NCBI GenBank assembly: GCA_021775415.1 | Contig: JAJFHV010000013.1 | Coordinates: 186,001-250,000 of the forward strand | Length of the DNA stretch: 64,000 bases | Source: Hyphomicrobiales bacterium | GTDB lineage: Bacteria > Pseudomonadota > Alphaproteobacteria > Rhizobiales > Rhizobiaceae | Reading direction: 5' to 3' | Shown here: piece by piece, positions 1 through 9,593 of the stretch | How positions within the stretch are numbered: the first letter of the stretch is position 1 | How the letters are laid out: each line of letters begins with the position of its first letter | Made by a program: the position numbers and the translations under genes | The notes under the pieces: generated by a model | What the model was told of the DNA's origin: nothing | Seen by the model: only the letters and a program-made list of their open reading frames with translations | Database searches by the model: none

Positions 1-30
1 ATAAAACCCTATTCTAGCAGCCTAAATTAT

Positions 31-107
31 TGGCGCACCCGACAGGATTCGAACCTGTGACCTCTGCCTTCGGAGGGCAGCACTCTATCCAGCTGAGCTA
101 CGGGTGC
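31..107 (-). tRNA. tRNA-Arg (anticodon CCG)
   Basis: Read on the minus strand this is a 77-nt cloverleaf. The acceptor stem GCACCCG pairs with CGGGTGC, the T-loop is GGTTCGAATCC, and the anticodon stem CTGCC/GGCAG encloses the loop CTCCGAA, giving anticodon CCG, which reads the arginine codon CGG. The discriminator G and the terminal CCA are encoded. It stands alone next to the window edge and shows no sign of an integrated element. Confidence 0.97.
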
Positions 108-203
108 ATAAAAGCCAATGCGAATGTGCGTTCTGGAATTTCGCTTCGCGTGAATTCTTTAGCTGAACATTTCCCCCACGACAATTGATTATCAGTGCAT
201 TCA

Positions 204-575
204 TTACGCTGTAATCGTCACCTTGTCGGGATAAAAGGCCACATGGCCCTCCAGCGCCAGACATTCATCATACGGCGCTTCATATCCCCAGACTGCGTTC
301 TCAACCAATCCGGTGGTGGTTTCGAGGTGCCAGTAACTGGCCGTTCCCTTGAACGGGCAAAAAGTTGAATGGTCTGATTTCTCCAGCGCAGCCTTCTCCA
401 CATCGACAAGCGGGATATAATATACCGGATCATAGCTGCTTTCTAAAAGCTTCAGCACATTGCGGCTTCGTCCGATCTCTTTCTCGTCGATCATGATCGT
501 CACTTCGCCATCGTGTTTTTCGATAGTGACTTCATGATCAGGATGGGTTGCAAAGCCTGGCGCTGCATTAGTCAT
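204..575 (-). CDS. DUF427 family protein
   Basis: A protein of 123 residues. It has the small beta-rich DUF427 fold signature: SRNVLKLLESSYDPVYYIP, then FCPFKGTASYW, and a C-terminal segment with ENAVWGYEAPYDE and VAFYPDKV. The biochemical role of DUF427 is not established. The ATG at 573-575 is preferred over an upstream in-frame start because AGGAGC lies 8 bases before it. An earlier start would run into the end of polA, whose stop codon is only 10 bases upstream, so the gene is probably co-transcribed with polA. Confidence 0.85.
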   Translation of the reverse strand: MTNAAPGFATHPDHEVTIEKHDGEVTIMIDEKEIGRSRNVLKLLESSYDPVYYIPLVDVEKAALEKSDHSTFCPFKGTASYWHLETTTGLVENAVWGYEAPYDECLALEGHVAFYPDKVTITA

Positions 576-585
576 GTTACTGCTC

Positions 586-3495
586 CTAGTGTGCTTCGTC
601 CCAGTTTTGCGCCGCCCTTGCATCCACTTTCAATGGTACCGAAAGGGAAAGGGCTGGATGTGGCGCGTCTTCCATAATTTTGGAAACAACCGGAATGGTC
701 TTTTCAACTTCTGCGTCTGCGACTTCAAAAATCAGTTCATCATGCACCTGCAGCAGCATTTGGGCACCCAAATTTTCGGTGACAAGCGCTTCCTCCATCC
801 GCACCATCGCCCGGCGAATGATGTCTGCGGCAGAACCTTGAATCGGTGCATTGATTGCAGCGCGCTCGTTGAATGCCCGCATATGCGGATTTGAGGTTTT
901 GATGTCCGGATAATGCGCCCGGCGGCCAAAGATAGTTTCCACATAGCCATTCTCGCGGGCAAACGCCTTGGTTTGATCCATATAATCGCGAATGCCGGGG
1001 AAGCGTTCGAAATATTTCTTGATGTAATCCGATGCCTCGGATCGGCCAATGCCAAGCTGGTTGGCCAAGCCAAAAGCGGAAATGCCGTAGATAATACCAA
1101 AATTGATTGCTTTTGCGCGACGACGAACCATCGGGTCCATGCCCTCAATGGGAGTATCAAACATTTCCGAAGCGGTCATCGCATGAATATCAAGCCCGTC
1201 AGCAAACGCCTGTTTTAACTGCCCAATATCGGCGATATGTGCCAGCACTCTCAACTCAATCTGTGAATAGTCGGCTGATAAAAGTTTTGAACCCTTGCCT
1301 GCCACAAAAGCAGTACGGATACGGCGACCCTCCTCGGTCCGCACCGGTATGTTTTGCAAATTCGGGTCAGAGGATGAAAGCCTGCCGGTGGATGTTGATG
1401 CCATTGCATAAGAGGTGTGTACGCGACCGGTATCCTGATTGATGAAATCCGGCAGGGCATCCGTATAGGTGGACTTGAGTTTTGTGAGTTGCCGCCAGAA
1501 CACGATTTTTCTCGGTAGCTCATGTCCTTCAGCGGCCAGATCTTCCAGTATCTGCGCTGATGTTGAATGCTGCCCGGTTGCGGTTTTCTTGGCACCCGGC
1601 AAGCCAAGTTTGCCAAACAGAATTTCACCAAGTTGTTTGGGTGAACCAATGTTGAAGCGCTCGCCGGCAAGTTCATAAATTTCTGCTTCCAGGCTCGCGG
1701 CGGCCTGTGCCAGTTCTCCAGAAAGCCGCGAAAGAATTTGCCTGTCTACTGTAATGCCGCGCTGTTCCATTCGCGCCAGCACTTCAATCAGCGGTCGCTC
1801 CAGCCGTTCATAGACCGTGATCATTCCCTCCGCGACCAGTCGAGGCTTCAACACTTGCCACAAACGAAACGTTACATCCGCGTCCTCTGCTGCATAGGCG
1901 GTGGCTTTTTCTATTTCAACGTGATCGAAAGTGATCGAGGATCGACCGCTACCGGTCAGTTCCTTGTAGGAAATACAGGTATGTCCAAGCCAGCGTTTGG
2001 ATAGTTCATCCATGCCATGATTGCCAGCACCTGCATCAAGCACATATGACATCAGCATGGTGTCATCGAGACCCTGCGCGCTAATGCCGTGCTGTTCAAA
2101 CACCAGCCAGTCATATTTCATGTTCTGGCCGATTTTCAGGATGGATGAATCTTCCAGCAACGGCTTTAGTATTTCAAGCGCCCGGGTTGTTTCAATCTGG
2201 TTTTCAGCCAATCCCCCGCCCAAAAGGTCATCGATACCGGTCTTGTGGGCAAGCGGGATGTAGCAGGCATTTCCTGCTTCGGTTGCCAGAGAAATGCCAA
2301 CCAGTTCAGCAGTCATTGGATCAAGCGACGTGGTTTCCGTGTCCACCGCAACAACGCCCGCTGCAACGGCCCGCTCGACCCATTGTTGAAGAGCGATTTC
2401 GTCCCTTACGCAGTCATATTTGTCTGTGGCAATTTTGTCTGCAAACGCTATCCCTGCTCGGCGGCTTGAAAGATCGGCAGGCGTGGTGCCGGGACCGTCC
2501 GAGCTGTTTTTGAGTTCTGAACTCTCGGAGGCATCAAGGTCCGGGCCGCGTGTCGACACGAACTCTGGAAGCGTAACCTTTGCCGGTTCAATTTGCGACG
2601 CATCCGTTTCCGTTACCTCCGCCACTTTGCGGGTGATCGAGGTAAATTCCATAGCCTTCAAAAACCCGACAAGCTTTGGGCCATCCGTCGGTTCAAGTAG
2701 CAACTCATCGAGACTTTGCTCGAGCGGCACCTGATCATCCAGAGTGACGAGTTTCTTCGATACCCTCGCAAGATCAGCAAATTCAATCAGGTTCTCGCGG
2801 CGCTTGTTCTGCTTGATCTCGGAAGCCCGCTCCAGAAGTGTTTCAAGGTTGCCGTATTCTTCCAGCAATTGTGCAGCCGTCTTTGGGCCAATGCCCGGCA
2901 CACCCGGAACATTATCGGTTGAGTCTCCGGCAAGTGCCTGTAGATCAATCATTTTCTCCGGCTTTACGCCGAATTTTTCTATCACCTCATCTGTACCAAC
3001 CCGGCGGTCCTTCATTGTGTCATACATGATGACCTGAGGACCAATGAGCTGCATCAAATCCTTGTCGGAAGAGATAATGGTGGCATCGCCCCCGGCCTCG
3101 CGGGCAAGCCGCGCATAAGTGGCAATCAGATCGTCTGCCTCATACCCCTTGGCTTCGATGCAGGGAACGTTAAAGGACCGGGTCGCCTCACGGATCAGAC
3201 TGAATTGTGGGCGCAAGTCTTCCGGTGGCGCTTCGCGGTTTGCCTTGTATTCCGGGTAAATTTCATTGCGGAAAGTTTTTGAGGAGTAGTCGAAGATAAC
3301 CGCGAAATGGGTCGGTACCACGCCAACAGAGGTATCACGCGCCTCCTGCAGTAATTTCCATAACATGTTGCAGAAACCCGACACCGCCCCAACCGGCAAT
3401 CCGTCAGACTTGCGGGTAAGTGGCGGAAGTGCATGATAGGCACGAAAGATGTATGCCGATCCGTCGACCAGAAACAGGTGATCGCCTGCTTTCAT
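586..3495 (-). CDS. polA: DNA polymerase I
   Basis: Family A DNA polymerase of 969 residues, used in Okazaki fragment maturation and repair synthesis. Three domains are visible: an N-terminal 5' nuclease (about 1-300, with SSDKDLMQL and DSTDNVPGVPGIGPKTA), a proofreading 3'-5' exonuclease beginning near residue 380 with the intact acidic motif DTETTSLDP, and a C-terminal polymerase with motif A (DYSQIELRVLAH), motif B (RRAKAINFGIIYG) and motif C (QVHDELIFE). Length is usual for alphaproteobacteria, and all three activities look intact. An SD-like GGAG precedes the ATG. It is transcribed divergently from the isomerase gene at 3620. Confidence 0.97.
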   Translation of the reverse strand: MKAGDHLFLVDGSAYIFRAYHALPPLTRKSDGLPVGAVSGFCNMLWKLLQEARDTSVGVVPTHFAVIFDYSSKTFRNEIYPEYKANREAPPEDLRPQFSLIREATRSFNVPCIEAKGYEADDLIATYARLAREAGGDATIISSDKDLMQLIGPQVIMYDTMKDRRVGTDEVIEKFGVKPEKMIDLQALAGDSTDNVPGVPGIGPKTAAQLLEEYGNLETLLERASEIKQNKRRENLIEFADLARVSKKLVTLDDQVPLEQSLDELLLEPTDGPKLVGFLKAMEFTSITRKVAEVTETDASQIEPAKVTLPEFVSTRGPDLDASESSELKNSSDGPGTTPADLSSRRAGIAFADKIATDKYDCVRDEIALQQWVERAVAAGVVAVDTETTSLDPMTAELVGISLATEAGNACYIPLAHKTGIDDLLGGGLAENQIETTRALEILKPLLEDSSILKIGQNMKYDWLVFEQHGISAQGLDDTMLMSYVLDAGAGNHGMDELSKRWLGHTCISYKELTGSGRSSITFDHVEIEKATAYAAEDADVTFRLWQVLKPRLVAEGMITVYERLERPLIEVLARMEQRGITVDRQILSRLSGELAQAAASLEAEIYELAGERFNIGSPKQLGEILFGKLGLPGAKKTATGQHSTSAQILEDLAAEGHELPRKIVFWRQLTKLKSTYTDALPDFINQDTGRVHTSYAMASTSTGRLSSSDPNLQNIPVRTEEGRRIRTAFVAGKGSKLLSADYSQIELRVLAHIADIGQLKQAFADGLDIHAMTASEMFDTPIEGMDPMVRRRAKAINFGIIYGISAFGLANQLGIGRSEASDYIKKYFERFPGIRDYMDQTKAFARENGYVETIFGRRAHYPDIKTSNPHMRAFNERAAINAPIQGSAADIIRRAMVRMEEALVTENLGAQMLLQVHDELIFEVADAEVEKTIPVVSKIMEDAPHPALSLSVPLKVDARAAQNWDEAH

Positions 3496-3619
3496 TGATG
3501 TTTACTCCGTCGGGATGTCAATTTGCTGCGATGCACGATTGCCTACCCGTGCCGTAATTACAAGTCCGGTGGTCAGGCTTTGAACGTTATACAAAGTTGA
3601 GGAGCTAACAGGGCGAACA

Positions 3620-4207
3620 ATGGTCAAGCAAGTTGAATTCTTTTTCGATATCGTAAGTCCCGCAAGTTATCTGGCCTGGACTCAAATGCCGAAGCTGGCT
3701 GCCGAGACCGGCGCGGAAATTATCTATCGGCCCTTTTTTGTGCCCGGCGTATTCAAGGAGGCTGGCAGTTCCAGCCCGATTACAGTGCCGCCCAAAAGAA
3801 AATGGCTGTTCGATGATCTTAACCGCTTCGCAAAGCGCTATGGTGTCCCCTTTGTCATGAATGACAAATTCCCCCTGAGCTCGCTTTATGTGATGCGCGG
3901 GTTGATCGCGTATCGCGAGGCACCGGAATTCAGGGCGCTTGGCGACGGGTTCTATCAGGCAATGTGGGTCGACAATAAGGACATCACAGACCCTGAAATT
4001 GTCAAAGAAATCGTTGAACAGGCAGGAATTGATCCTGCCCAATACGCAGTGGCTCTTGAAGATCCCGCAATCAAGCAGGCAGTGTTCGATATCTCCAAAG
4101 AAGCTGCTTCACGCGGCGTATTTGGAGCGCCAACTTTTTTTGTTGGCAACGAAATGCACTGGGGTCAGGACAGACTCGATTTCGTGCAGGAAGCTTTGCT
4201 GGATTAG
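3620..4207 (+). CDS. DsbA-like 2-hydroxychromene-2-carboxylate isomerase family protein
   Basis: A 195-residue protein of the kappa-class GST / DsbA superfamily. The N-terminus (VEFFFDIVSPASYLAW) has the serine-containing SP motif that replaces the CxxC of thiol oxidoreductases and binds glutathione in HCCA isomerases. The C-terminus has RGVFGAPTFFVGNEMHWGQDRLDF, the hallmark cis-Pro motif (APTFFV). Family members isomerise 2-hydroxychromene-2-carboxylate in naphthalene degradation, but most chromosomal copies have unknown substrates, and no aromatic-degradation genes lie nearby. It is divergent from polA with a 124-bp shared upstream region. Confidence 0.85.
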   Translation: MVKQVEFFFDIVSPASYLAWTQMPKLAAETGAEIIYRPFFVPGVFKEAGSSSPITVPPKRKWLFDDLNRFAKRYGVPFVMNDKFPLSSLYVMRGLIAYREAPEFRALGDGFYQAMWVDNKDITDPEIVKEIVEQAGIDPAQYAVALEDPAIKQAVFDISKEAASRGVFGAPTFFVGNEMHWGQDRLDFVQEALLD

Positions 4208-4354
4208 AGGCCTCCTAATCCTCGATAATAATCTCGGGTTCATAGTGCACCGGAAGATTTATTGAGCGGCAATGTAGTAATACCAAATTCCTGTCACAGC
4301 CATGTGATCAAGGGGGTATTGAAAACCACAGACCGGCGTCCCAAATCAAGATCA

Positions 4355-4503
4355 GGTTGTTCATACACAACCCCTTTCGGATGTGCCTTCCCCTGGCAAC
4401 ATCCGAACCGATGGCGATCTACAGCCCAAGCCGATCGCCGCGGAATCTGACACGGATTGCTGTGGTTTATCCCCCAACCCGCCGACAAAACCACGGCAAT
4501 CCG
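4355..4503. repeat. run of four consecutive hairpins in a gene-free gap
   Basis: The 411 bases between the isomerase stop and the M20 peptidase start hold no credible gene. They contain four adjacent inverted repeats: 4355-4360/4367-4372 (GGTTGT/ACAACC, 6-nt loop); 4378-4384/4399-4405 (CGGATGT/ACATCCG, with an inner GCC/GGC); 4413-4419/4433-4439 (GGCGATC/GATCGCC); and 4453-4468/4488-4503 (16 bp, one mismatch). Two loops are C-rich (TTCCCCT and ATCCCCCAACCC). It could be a structured leader or small RNA, or an intergenic palindromic repeat. No promoter or terminator was identified. Confidence 0.6.
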
Positions 4504-4618
4504 GTCAGGCCGCTTGCACCTTGTAAAAATTCTTCTCCAATGTGATCTAGAGGTTTTTGGCCAATGCTTTACAACGCTTTGGCAATCAGACCTGAATGTG
4601 TCGTAATTGGAGATATTA

Positions 4619-6007
4619 ATGAGTAATCTCAGCAGTGTTTTAGACCAAGTAGATGCGGAATTGGATTCTTCCCTAGAGCGGTTATTTGCGCTTTTGCGAA
4701 TGGAAAGCATTTCTACTGATCCAATTTATGCAGATGCCTGTGCCGCCACCGCTGAATGGCTGGCGAGCGATCTTCAATCAATAGGATTTGAGGCAAGGGT
4801 AGCACCCACTAAGGGCCACCCAATGGTTGTTGCCCATCACGAGGGCCCGGCGGGCGCACCCCACGTGTTGTTCTACGGTCATTATGATGTTCAGCCGGTT
4901 GATCCGCTCGAACTGTGGGATCGCCCTCCATTCGATCCTCAAATCATGGATATGCCGGATGGCAGCAAGCGCCTGATTGGCCGGGGTACTTCCGATGACA
5001 AGGGACAGTTGATGACTTTTGTCGAGGCCTGTCGCGCCTGGAAGGCTGAGACTGCTTCGCTGCCCATCAAGGTTTCAATCCTGTTTGAAGGGGAAGAAGA
5101 ATCCGGATCGCCCTCGCTCCTGCCCTTCCTTGAAGCAAACAAGGAAGAGTTGCAGGCGGATTTCGCGTTGGTGTGCGATACCAACATGTGGGATCTGAAA
5201 ACGCCGGCGATTGCAACTGCATTGCGTGGGTTGGTTGGTGAAGAGATCACAATCCACGCCGCTGATCGGGATCTGCATTCCGGTTACTATGGCTCTGCTG
5301 CTGCCAATCCAATTCACATTCTGTCGAAAATTCTTGCCGGATTGCATGACGATGCGGGTCGGGTGACGCTGGACGGATTTTACGATGCAGTTTCTGAAAC
5401 TCCGGATGAAATATTGAAACAATGGGACGGATTGGGCTTTTCTGCCGAAGATTTCCTTGGCGAAATAGGCCTTTCATCGCCTGCGGGTGAAAATGACAGA
5501 TCCGTTTTGGAGCAGGTATGGTCGCGCCCGACTTGTGAAGTAAACGGTATATACGGCGGGTACTCCGGAGAGGGATCCAAAACCGTTATTCCTTCAGAGG
5601 CATCAGCCAAGATTTCCTTTCGTCTTGTGGGAGACCAGGAACCGGAAACAATTCGCAAGTCATTCAGAAAGTTTGTCTCAGACCGGCTGCCAGCCGATTG
5701 CACGGTTTCATTTAAGGATCATGGCGGCAGCCCGGCAGTCCATCTTGATTATGAGATGCCGGAGCTGCAGAAAGCAGCCAATGCCCTTGAAGAGGAGTGG
5801 AACACCAAAACGGCGTTGATTGCGATGGGTGGATCAATCCCTATCGTTGGTGATTTTAAATCGATCTTTGGCATGAATTCATTGCTGATTGGCTTCGCGC
5901 TTGGCGATGACCGTATCCATTCGCCCAACGAAAAATATGAACTCTCGAGCTATCACAAGGGAACCCGATCCTGGGCGCGCATTCTGGACGCGCTGGCGGT
6001 AAGTTGA
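4619..6007 (+). CDS. M20 family metallopeptidase (dipeptidase)
   Basis: A 462-residue zinc exopeptidase of the M20 family, ArgE/DapE/carnosinase-like group. Metal and catalytic motifs are present: FYGHYDVQPVDP (zinc His plus catalytic Asp), GRGTSDDKGQ (bridging Asp), FEGEEESGSPSL (catalytic and zinc Glu) and VCDTNMWD. A dimerisation lid with DLHSGYYGSAAANPIH follows. It probably hydrolyses dipeptides in the cytoplasm, since no signal peptide is seen. The ATG at 4619 has GGAG six bases upstream. A TTG at 4607 in the same frame overlaps that SD and is rejected. It sits downstream of the hairpin-rich gap. Confidence 0.9.
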   Translation: MSNLSSVLDQVDAELDSSLERLFALLRMESISTDPIYADACAATAEWLASDLQSIGFEARVAPTKGHPMVVAHHEGPAGAPHVLFYGHYDVQPVDPLELWDRPPFDPQIMDMPDGSKRLIGRGTSDDKGQLMTFVEACRAWKAETASLPIKVSILFEGEEESGSPSLLPFLEANKEELQADFALVCDTNMWDLKTPAIATALRGLVGEEITIHAADRDLHSGYYGSAAANPIHILSKILAGLHDDAGRVTLDGFYDAVSETPDEILKQWDGLGFSAEDFLGEIGLSSPAGENDRSVLEQVWSRPTCEVNGIYGGYSGEGSKTVIPSEASAKISFRLVGDQEPETIRKSFRKFVSDRLPADCTVSFKDHGGSPAVHLDYEMPELQKAANALEEEWNTKTALIAMGGSIPIVGDFKSIFGMNSLLIGFALGDDRIHSPNEKYELSSYHKGTRSWARILDALAVS

Positions 6008-6016
6008 TTTTACCCG

Positions 6017-7138
6017 CTATTCGGCCGGGTGCAGGGCAGCTTTTGTGGATTGTGAACCGGATTGCTTATCGATCCAGGCCCATTTCGGACGCATGAACAA
6101 AAACGTGCCCCAGCCGGTGAAGCGCGTGAATTCAAACAGAATTACCGGACCTATCACAGCTGAGATGGTCACAATCAGTGAGATGGTGCCGATATCCAAA
6201 AAGGGTGCATAACGAAGCAGGATCATCCTGGTCGCAACCATCGGTATGAAGAATGCGAGATAGAGCACAATCGAATTGCTGCCGAGATAGCGCAGGAATT
6301 CAGCAACCTTGAATTGGGAAAGTACCGCGCAAAGCGTTACCACCGCAATTGCGCCCGCTGCGCCAAGAACCAGGGAAATCACCGGGAAAGCGCTCATGTT
6401 TACTGGTGGAACAAGTCCATTCGCATTAAAAAGCGCCACCAGCGATTGGGGAACTGCTGTAAAACAGAACGCACCATTAATTACCATCCAGACGCCCAGA
6501 TAGGCGAGTGCCTTGGCATTATTTTCTCGTGCCCAGGTAGCAAGTCGGAAAATTGCAGGTGCAAGGGCGTACCCGGCAAAGAAATAGACATAGCGTGATG
6601 CAAATTCGTCGATGATTGTACTTCCGGTATGTACGGGAAGAATTTCAAGTACCGCGGCGGCGGCCAGTACGACGGGCCATGGAATACGCTTTATCAAACG
6701 GGTGATAATGAAAAATACGGGCAGCATGTAGATGAACCAGAGAACCCCAAATGGCTCGACCAGTGACAGAACGAAATGTTGCAGAATTTCTGTTGTTTCT
6801 TGTCCCTCGCCGACCCAGCCCACCGAGCGGATAACAAAGTTGATCGCAAGCCACAAAACGTAGAAATAGGCAAAATGCACTACTTTTCGGTCAAAATAGC
6901 GGATCCATGGCCGATCAATCACGAATCCGAGAAACAGGCCCGATATCAGAAAAAAGTCCGGCATGCGAAATGGACGTGCGAAGGTGACAATCGCGTTCAT
7001 CCAGCCGGTATCGCCGGCGTATTTTTCCACGCCCAGCACGGAATGCATCATCACGACAAAAATAATGCAAAAACCCTTTGCATAATCGACCCAGTCTATT
7101 CGGCTTGAATTTGGTGCTGCATTGGTGTGTAGGGCCAT
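6017..7138 (-). CDS. acyltransferase-3 family integral membrane protein
   Basis: A polytopic protein of 373 residues with about ten hydrophobic segments and the acyltransferase-3 start motif (RIDWVDYAKGFCIIFVVMMHS), including the conserved His of the first helix. A second motif FRMPDFFLISGLF matches the family's R-x-P-x-F-x-x-S-G block. Members transfer acyl groups (acetyl, succinyl) to extracytoplasmic sugars, glucans or lipids; the substrate here cannot be read. It is convergent with the M20 peptidase (9 bp between stops). The start at 7138 is chosen because the motif lies about 15 residues later; a GTG at 7180 is an alternative. Confidence 0.8.
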   Translation of the reverse strand: MALHTNAAPNSSRIDWVDYAKGFCIIFVVMMHSVLGVEKYAGDTGWMNAIVTFARPFRMPDFFLISGLFLGFVIDRPWIRYFDRKVVHFAYFYVLWLAINFVIRSVGWVGEGQETTEILQHFVLSLVEPFGVLWFIYMLPVFFIITRLIKRIPWPVVLAAAAVLEILPVHTGSTIIDEFASRYVYFFAGYALAPAIFRLATWARENNAKALAYLGVWMVINGAFCFTAVPQSLVALFNANGLVPPVNMSAFPVISLVLGAAGAIAVVTLCAVLSQFKVAEFLRYLGSNSIVLYLAFFIPMVATRMILLRYAPFLDIGTISLIVTISAVIGPVILFEFTRFTGWGTFLFMRPKWAWIDKQSGSQSTKAALHPAE

Positions 7139-7395
7139 TTTAGGGCTTTCTGGTTGAATACAGACTGTCGTAATTTTCACCAGAAAAGCACCTTTTGACT
7201 AAAGTCTGGTTAAGGGATGCCTGAAAATTAGAGCTTCCAAAGAATTTCACGATTTATTGATCATCTTGCAGTTCCTTTACGGCCCATTAAATAGCCTCAA
7301 TTATTCTCCACCCCGATTGGGCCGGATTTCCGGATTTTGACGGGACCGCATCTTGAACTTCATGGTGCAGGTAATGGAACGACTTGAAAATACCG

Positions 7396-9573
7396 ATGGC
7401 AAATAAACGCGATAACCAGAGACGAATTGAACCCACGTTTGACACCCCACGCAAGTCGCGAACGGGCGATGTGCGTGTGAGCCGTGCAGATCGTGTGTCT
7501 GCCGCCCCAAACAAGCCTCGTGCAAAAAGTGCCCGCAGGAAAAAGCGGCGCAGCACCGCCGCACGTTCGAAAAGCGGAATTTGGCGGTTTGTCGGCAAAA
7601 GCTTCTACTGGTCATTTGTTATTGGTATTTGGGGTGCTATCGGTGTCGCATGCATCGTTGGATACTACGCAGCGCAATTACCGCAATCCTCGAACTGGTC
7701 CATTCCGCAGCGCCCGCCAAATGCCCGAATAGTTTCCCTTAACGGTGACTTGATTGCCAATCGCGGCACAACCGGTGGTGCAGCAATGCCACTTGATGAA
7801 ATGTCCCCCTATATTCCAATGGCGGTAATTGCCATTGAGGATAGAAGGTTCAAATGGCATTTTGGCTTTGATCCCGTTGGTTTTACCCGTGCCATGGTGA
7901 GCAACATTTTGGCAGGCAAACTGGTTCAAGGCGGTTCGACCCTTACACAGCAGCTCGCAAAAAACCTCTTTCTCGAACCAGAGCGTACAATCGAACGCAA
8001 GATTCAGGAACTTATCCTTGCGGTTTGGCTAGAGACAAAATTCAGCAAGGACGAGATTCTCGAACTCTACTTGAACCGGGTTTATTTTGGTTCGGGTGCT
8101 TACGGGGTTGATGCGGCATCGCGACGTTATTTCAACAAATCCGCACGTGATGTAAATCTGGCTGAAGCGGCGATTCTCGCTGGTGTGTTGAAGGCGCCGT
8201 CGAGGCTTTCCCCGGCTCGCAATCCAAAACTTGCCGAAGATCGCGCCCAAATCGTGCTTGGCGCAATGCGAAGGGCAAATTTCGTTACCGATCGAGAAAC
8301 CGCCAAAGCGCTTACAATGCAGGCCAAAAAGGCCAAGCGTTACTGGAGTGGTTCAGAACACTACGTAGCGGATATGGTGATGAAGGAATTGCCGACGCTG
8401 ATTGGTGAGATGCGGGCCGATGTGGTCGTTGATACCACGTTTGATCTCGAGCTGCAGAAACTTGCTGGAAAAATCATCGCAGAGACCCTCGATAAATACG
8501 GAACCAAGCGTAAGGTAAGTCAGGGTGCGCTGGTTACCATGTCACCCAATGGTGCACTTCGTGCACTGGTCGGTGGTCGTGAATACGCTGACAGCCAGTT
8601 TAACCGGGCGACGGACGCACTGCGCCAGCCAGGCTCTGCATTCAAGCCATTCGTTTATCTTGCCGCCCTTGAAGCTGGACGTACACCGGTTTCGGTACGA
8701 CAAGATGCGCCGGTCAAGATCGGCAATTGGACACCGGAGAACTACGACCGGAAGTATCGTGGACCTGTGACGCTTGATACAGCTCTGTCTAAATCGCTCA
8801 ACACGGTCGCTGCCCAGCTTGTGATGGAGGTTGGTCCAATAACCGTTATTGAGACAGCCCGGAGACTGGGAATTCGCTCAAAGCTTCAGCAAAATGCTTC
8901 AATTGCACTTGGCACTTCTGAGGTGACGCTTCTGGAATTGGTAACCGCCTTCGCACCGTTTTCCAATGGCGGTGATGCGGTAGCCCCTTTCCTGATCAAG
9001 CGGGTGAAGGATCTTGACGGTAATGTGCTGTACGAACGCAAAACATCACCTTCCAACAAGGTGATTCGATCCCGTGAGCTTGGCATGATGAATGCAATGC
9101 TTTCCAATGTCATATCAACCGGTACCGGTAAAGCGGCTTCACTTGGCGACCGCCCTGCGGCTGGAAAAACCGGCACCACTCAAAACTCAAGAGACGGATT
9201 GTTTGTTGGTTATACAGCCAATTTGATAACCGGTGTTTGGTATGGAAATGATGATGGTAGTCCGACTGTAAAGGTAACAGGCGGGTCGCTTCCAGCCTCA
9301 AGCTGGCAGCGCCTGATGTCAAAAGTACATGAAGGATTGCCGCTGTCTGCTTTGCCGGGAAATTATGCGCCTGAAGTTGCTGCAGTTCCTACAATTCGAC
9401 CAAAAACCAATGTTGCGGGCGGCGGTGAAGTTGATCGAATACGCCCAAGTAATCAACAGGCGAACAAGAGGCGCTCCCTGTCAGAATTGGAAAACCCGAC
9501 CCCGTCAGTCGGGGTCGGGCAGGCATCCGCGCCAAGGCGCAGAACTATTCTGGATTTGATTTTCGGCGGTTAA
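7396..9573 (+). CDS. class A penicillin-binding protein (PBP1A-type)
   Basis: A bifunctional peptidoglycan synthase of 725 residues. After a basic cytoplasmic tail of about 65 residues (RRKKRRS) there is one transmembrane helix. The glycosyltransferase domain follows with its catalytic Glu in AIEDRRFKWHFGFD and the GGSTLTQQLAKNLFLEP motif. The transpeptidase carries SxxK (PGSAFKPF), SxN (SKSLNTVA) and KTG (AGKTGTTQNSRDG). It is on the short side for PBP1A and lacks an obvious OB-fold insertion. The C-terminal tail (about 640-725) is Pro/Ser-rich and contains a GC-rich inverted repeat at the DNA level (9495-9519). The ATG at 7396 is preferred to a TTG at 7384. Confidence 0.92.
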   Translation: MANKRDNQRRIEPTFDTPRKSRTGDVRVSRADRVSAAPNKPRAKSARRKKRRSTAARSKSGIWRFVGKSFYWSFVIGIWGAIGVACIVGYYAAQLPQSSNWSIPQRPPNARIVSLNGDLIANRGTTGGAAMPLDEMSPYIPMAVIAIEDRRFKWHFGFDPVGFTRAMVSNILAGKLVQGGSTLTQQLAKNLFLEPERTIERKIQELILAVWLETKFSKDEILELYLNRVYFGSGAYGVDAASRRYFNKSARDVNLAEAAILAGVLKAPSRLSPARNPKLAEDRAQIVLGAMRRANFVTDRETAKALTMQAKKAKRYWSGSEHYVADMVMKELPTLIGEMRADVVVDTTFDLELQKLAGKIIAETLDKYGTKRKVSQGALVTMSPNGALRALVGGREYADSQFNRATDALRQPGSAFKPFVYLAALEAGRTPVSVRQDAPVKIGNWTPENYDRKYRGPVTLDTALSKSLNTVAAQLVMEVGPITVIETARRLGIRSKLQQNASIALGTSEVTLLELVTAFAPFSNGGDAVAPFLIKRVKDLDGNVLYERKTSPSNKVIRSRELGMMNAMLSNVISTGTGKAASLGDRPAAGKTGTTQNSRDGLFVGYTANLITGVWYGNDDGSPTVKVTGGSLPASSWQRLMSKVHEGLPLSALPGNYAPEVAAVPTIRPKTNVAGGGEVDRIRPSNQQANKRRSLSELENPTPSVGVGQASAPRRRTILDLIFGG

Positions 9574-9593
9574 CTTTTCCCGCTCAAATCCTG

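Noticed and set aside
4294-4710. A 138-codon minus-strand frame across the hairpin gap
   Set aside because: It runs antisense into the M20 peptidase start, has no SD and reads through the inverted repeats.
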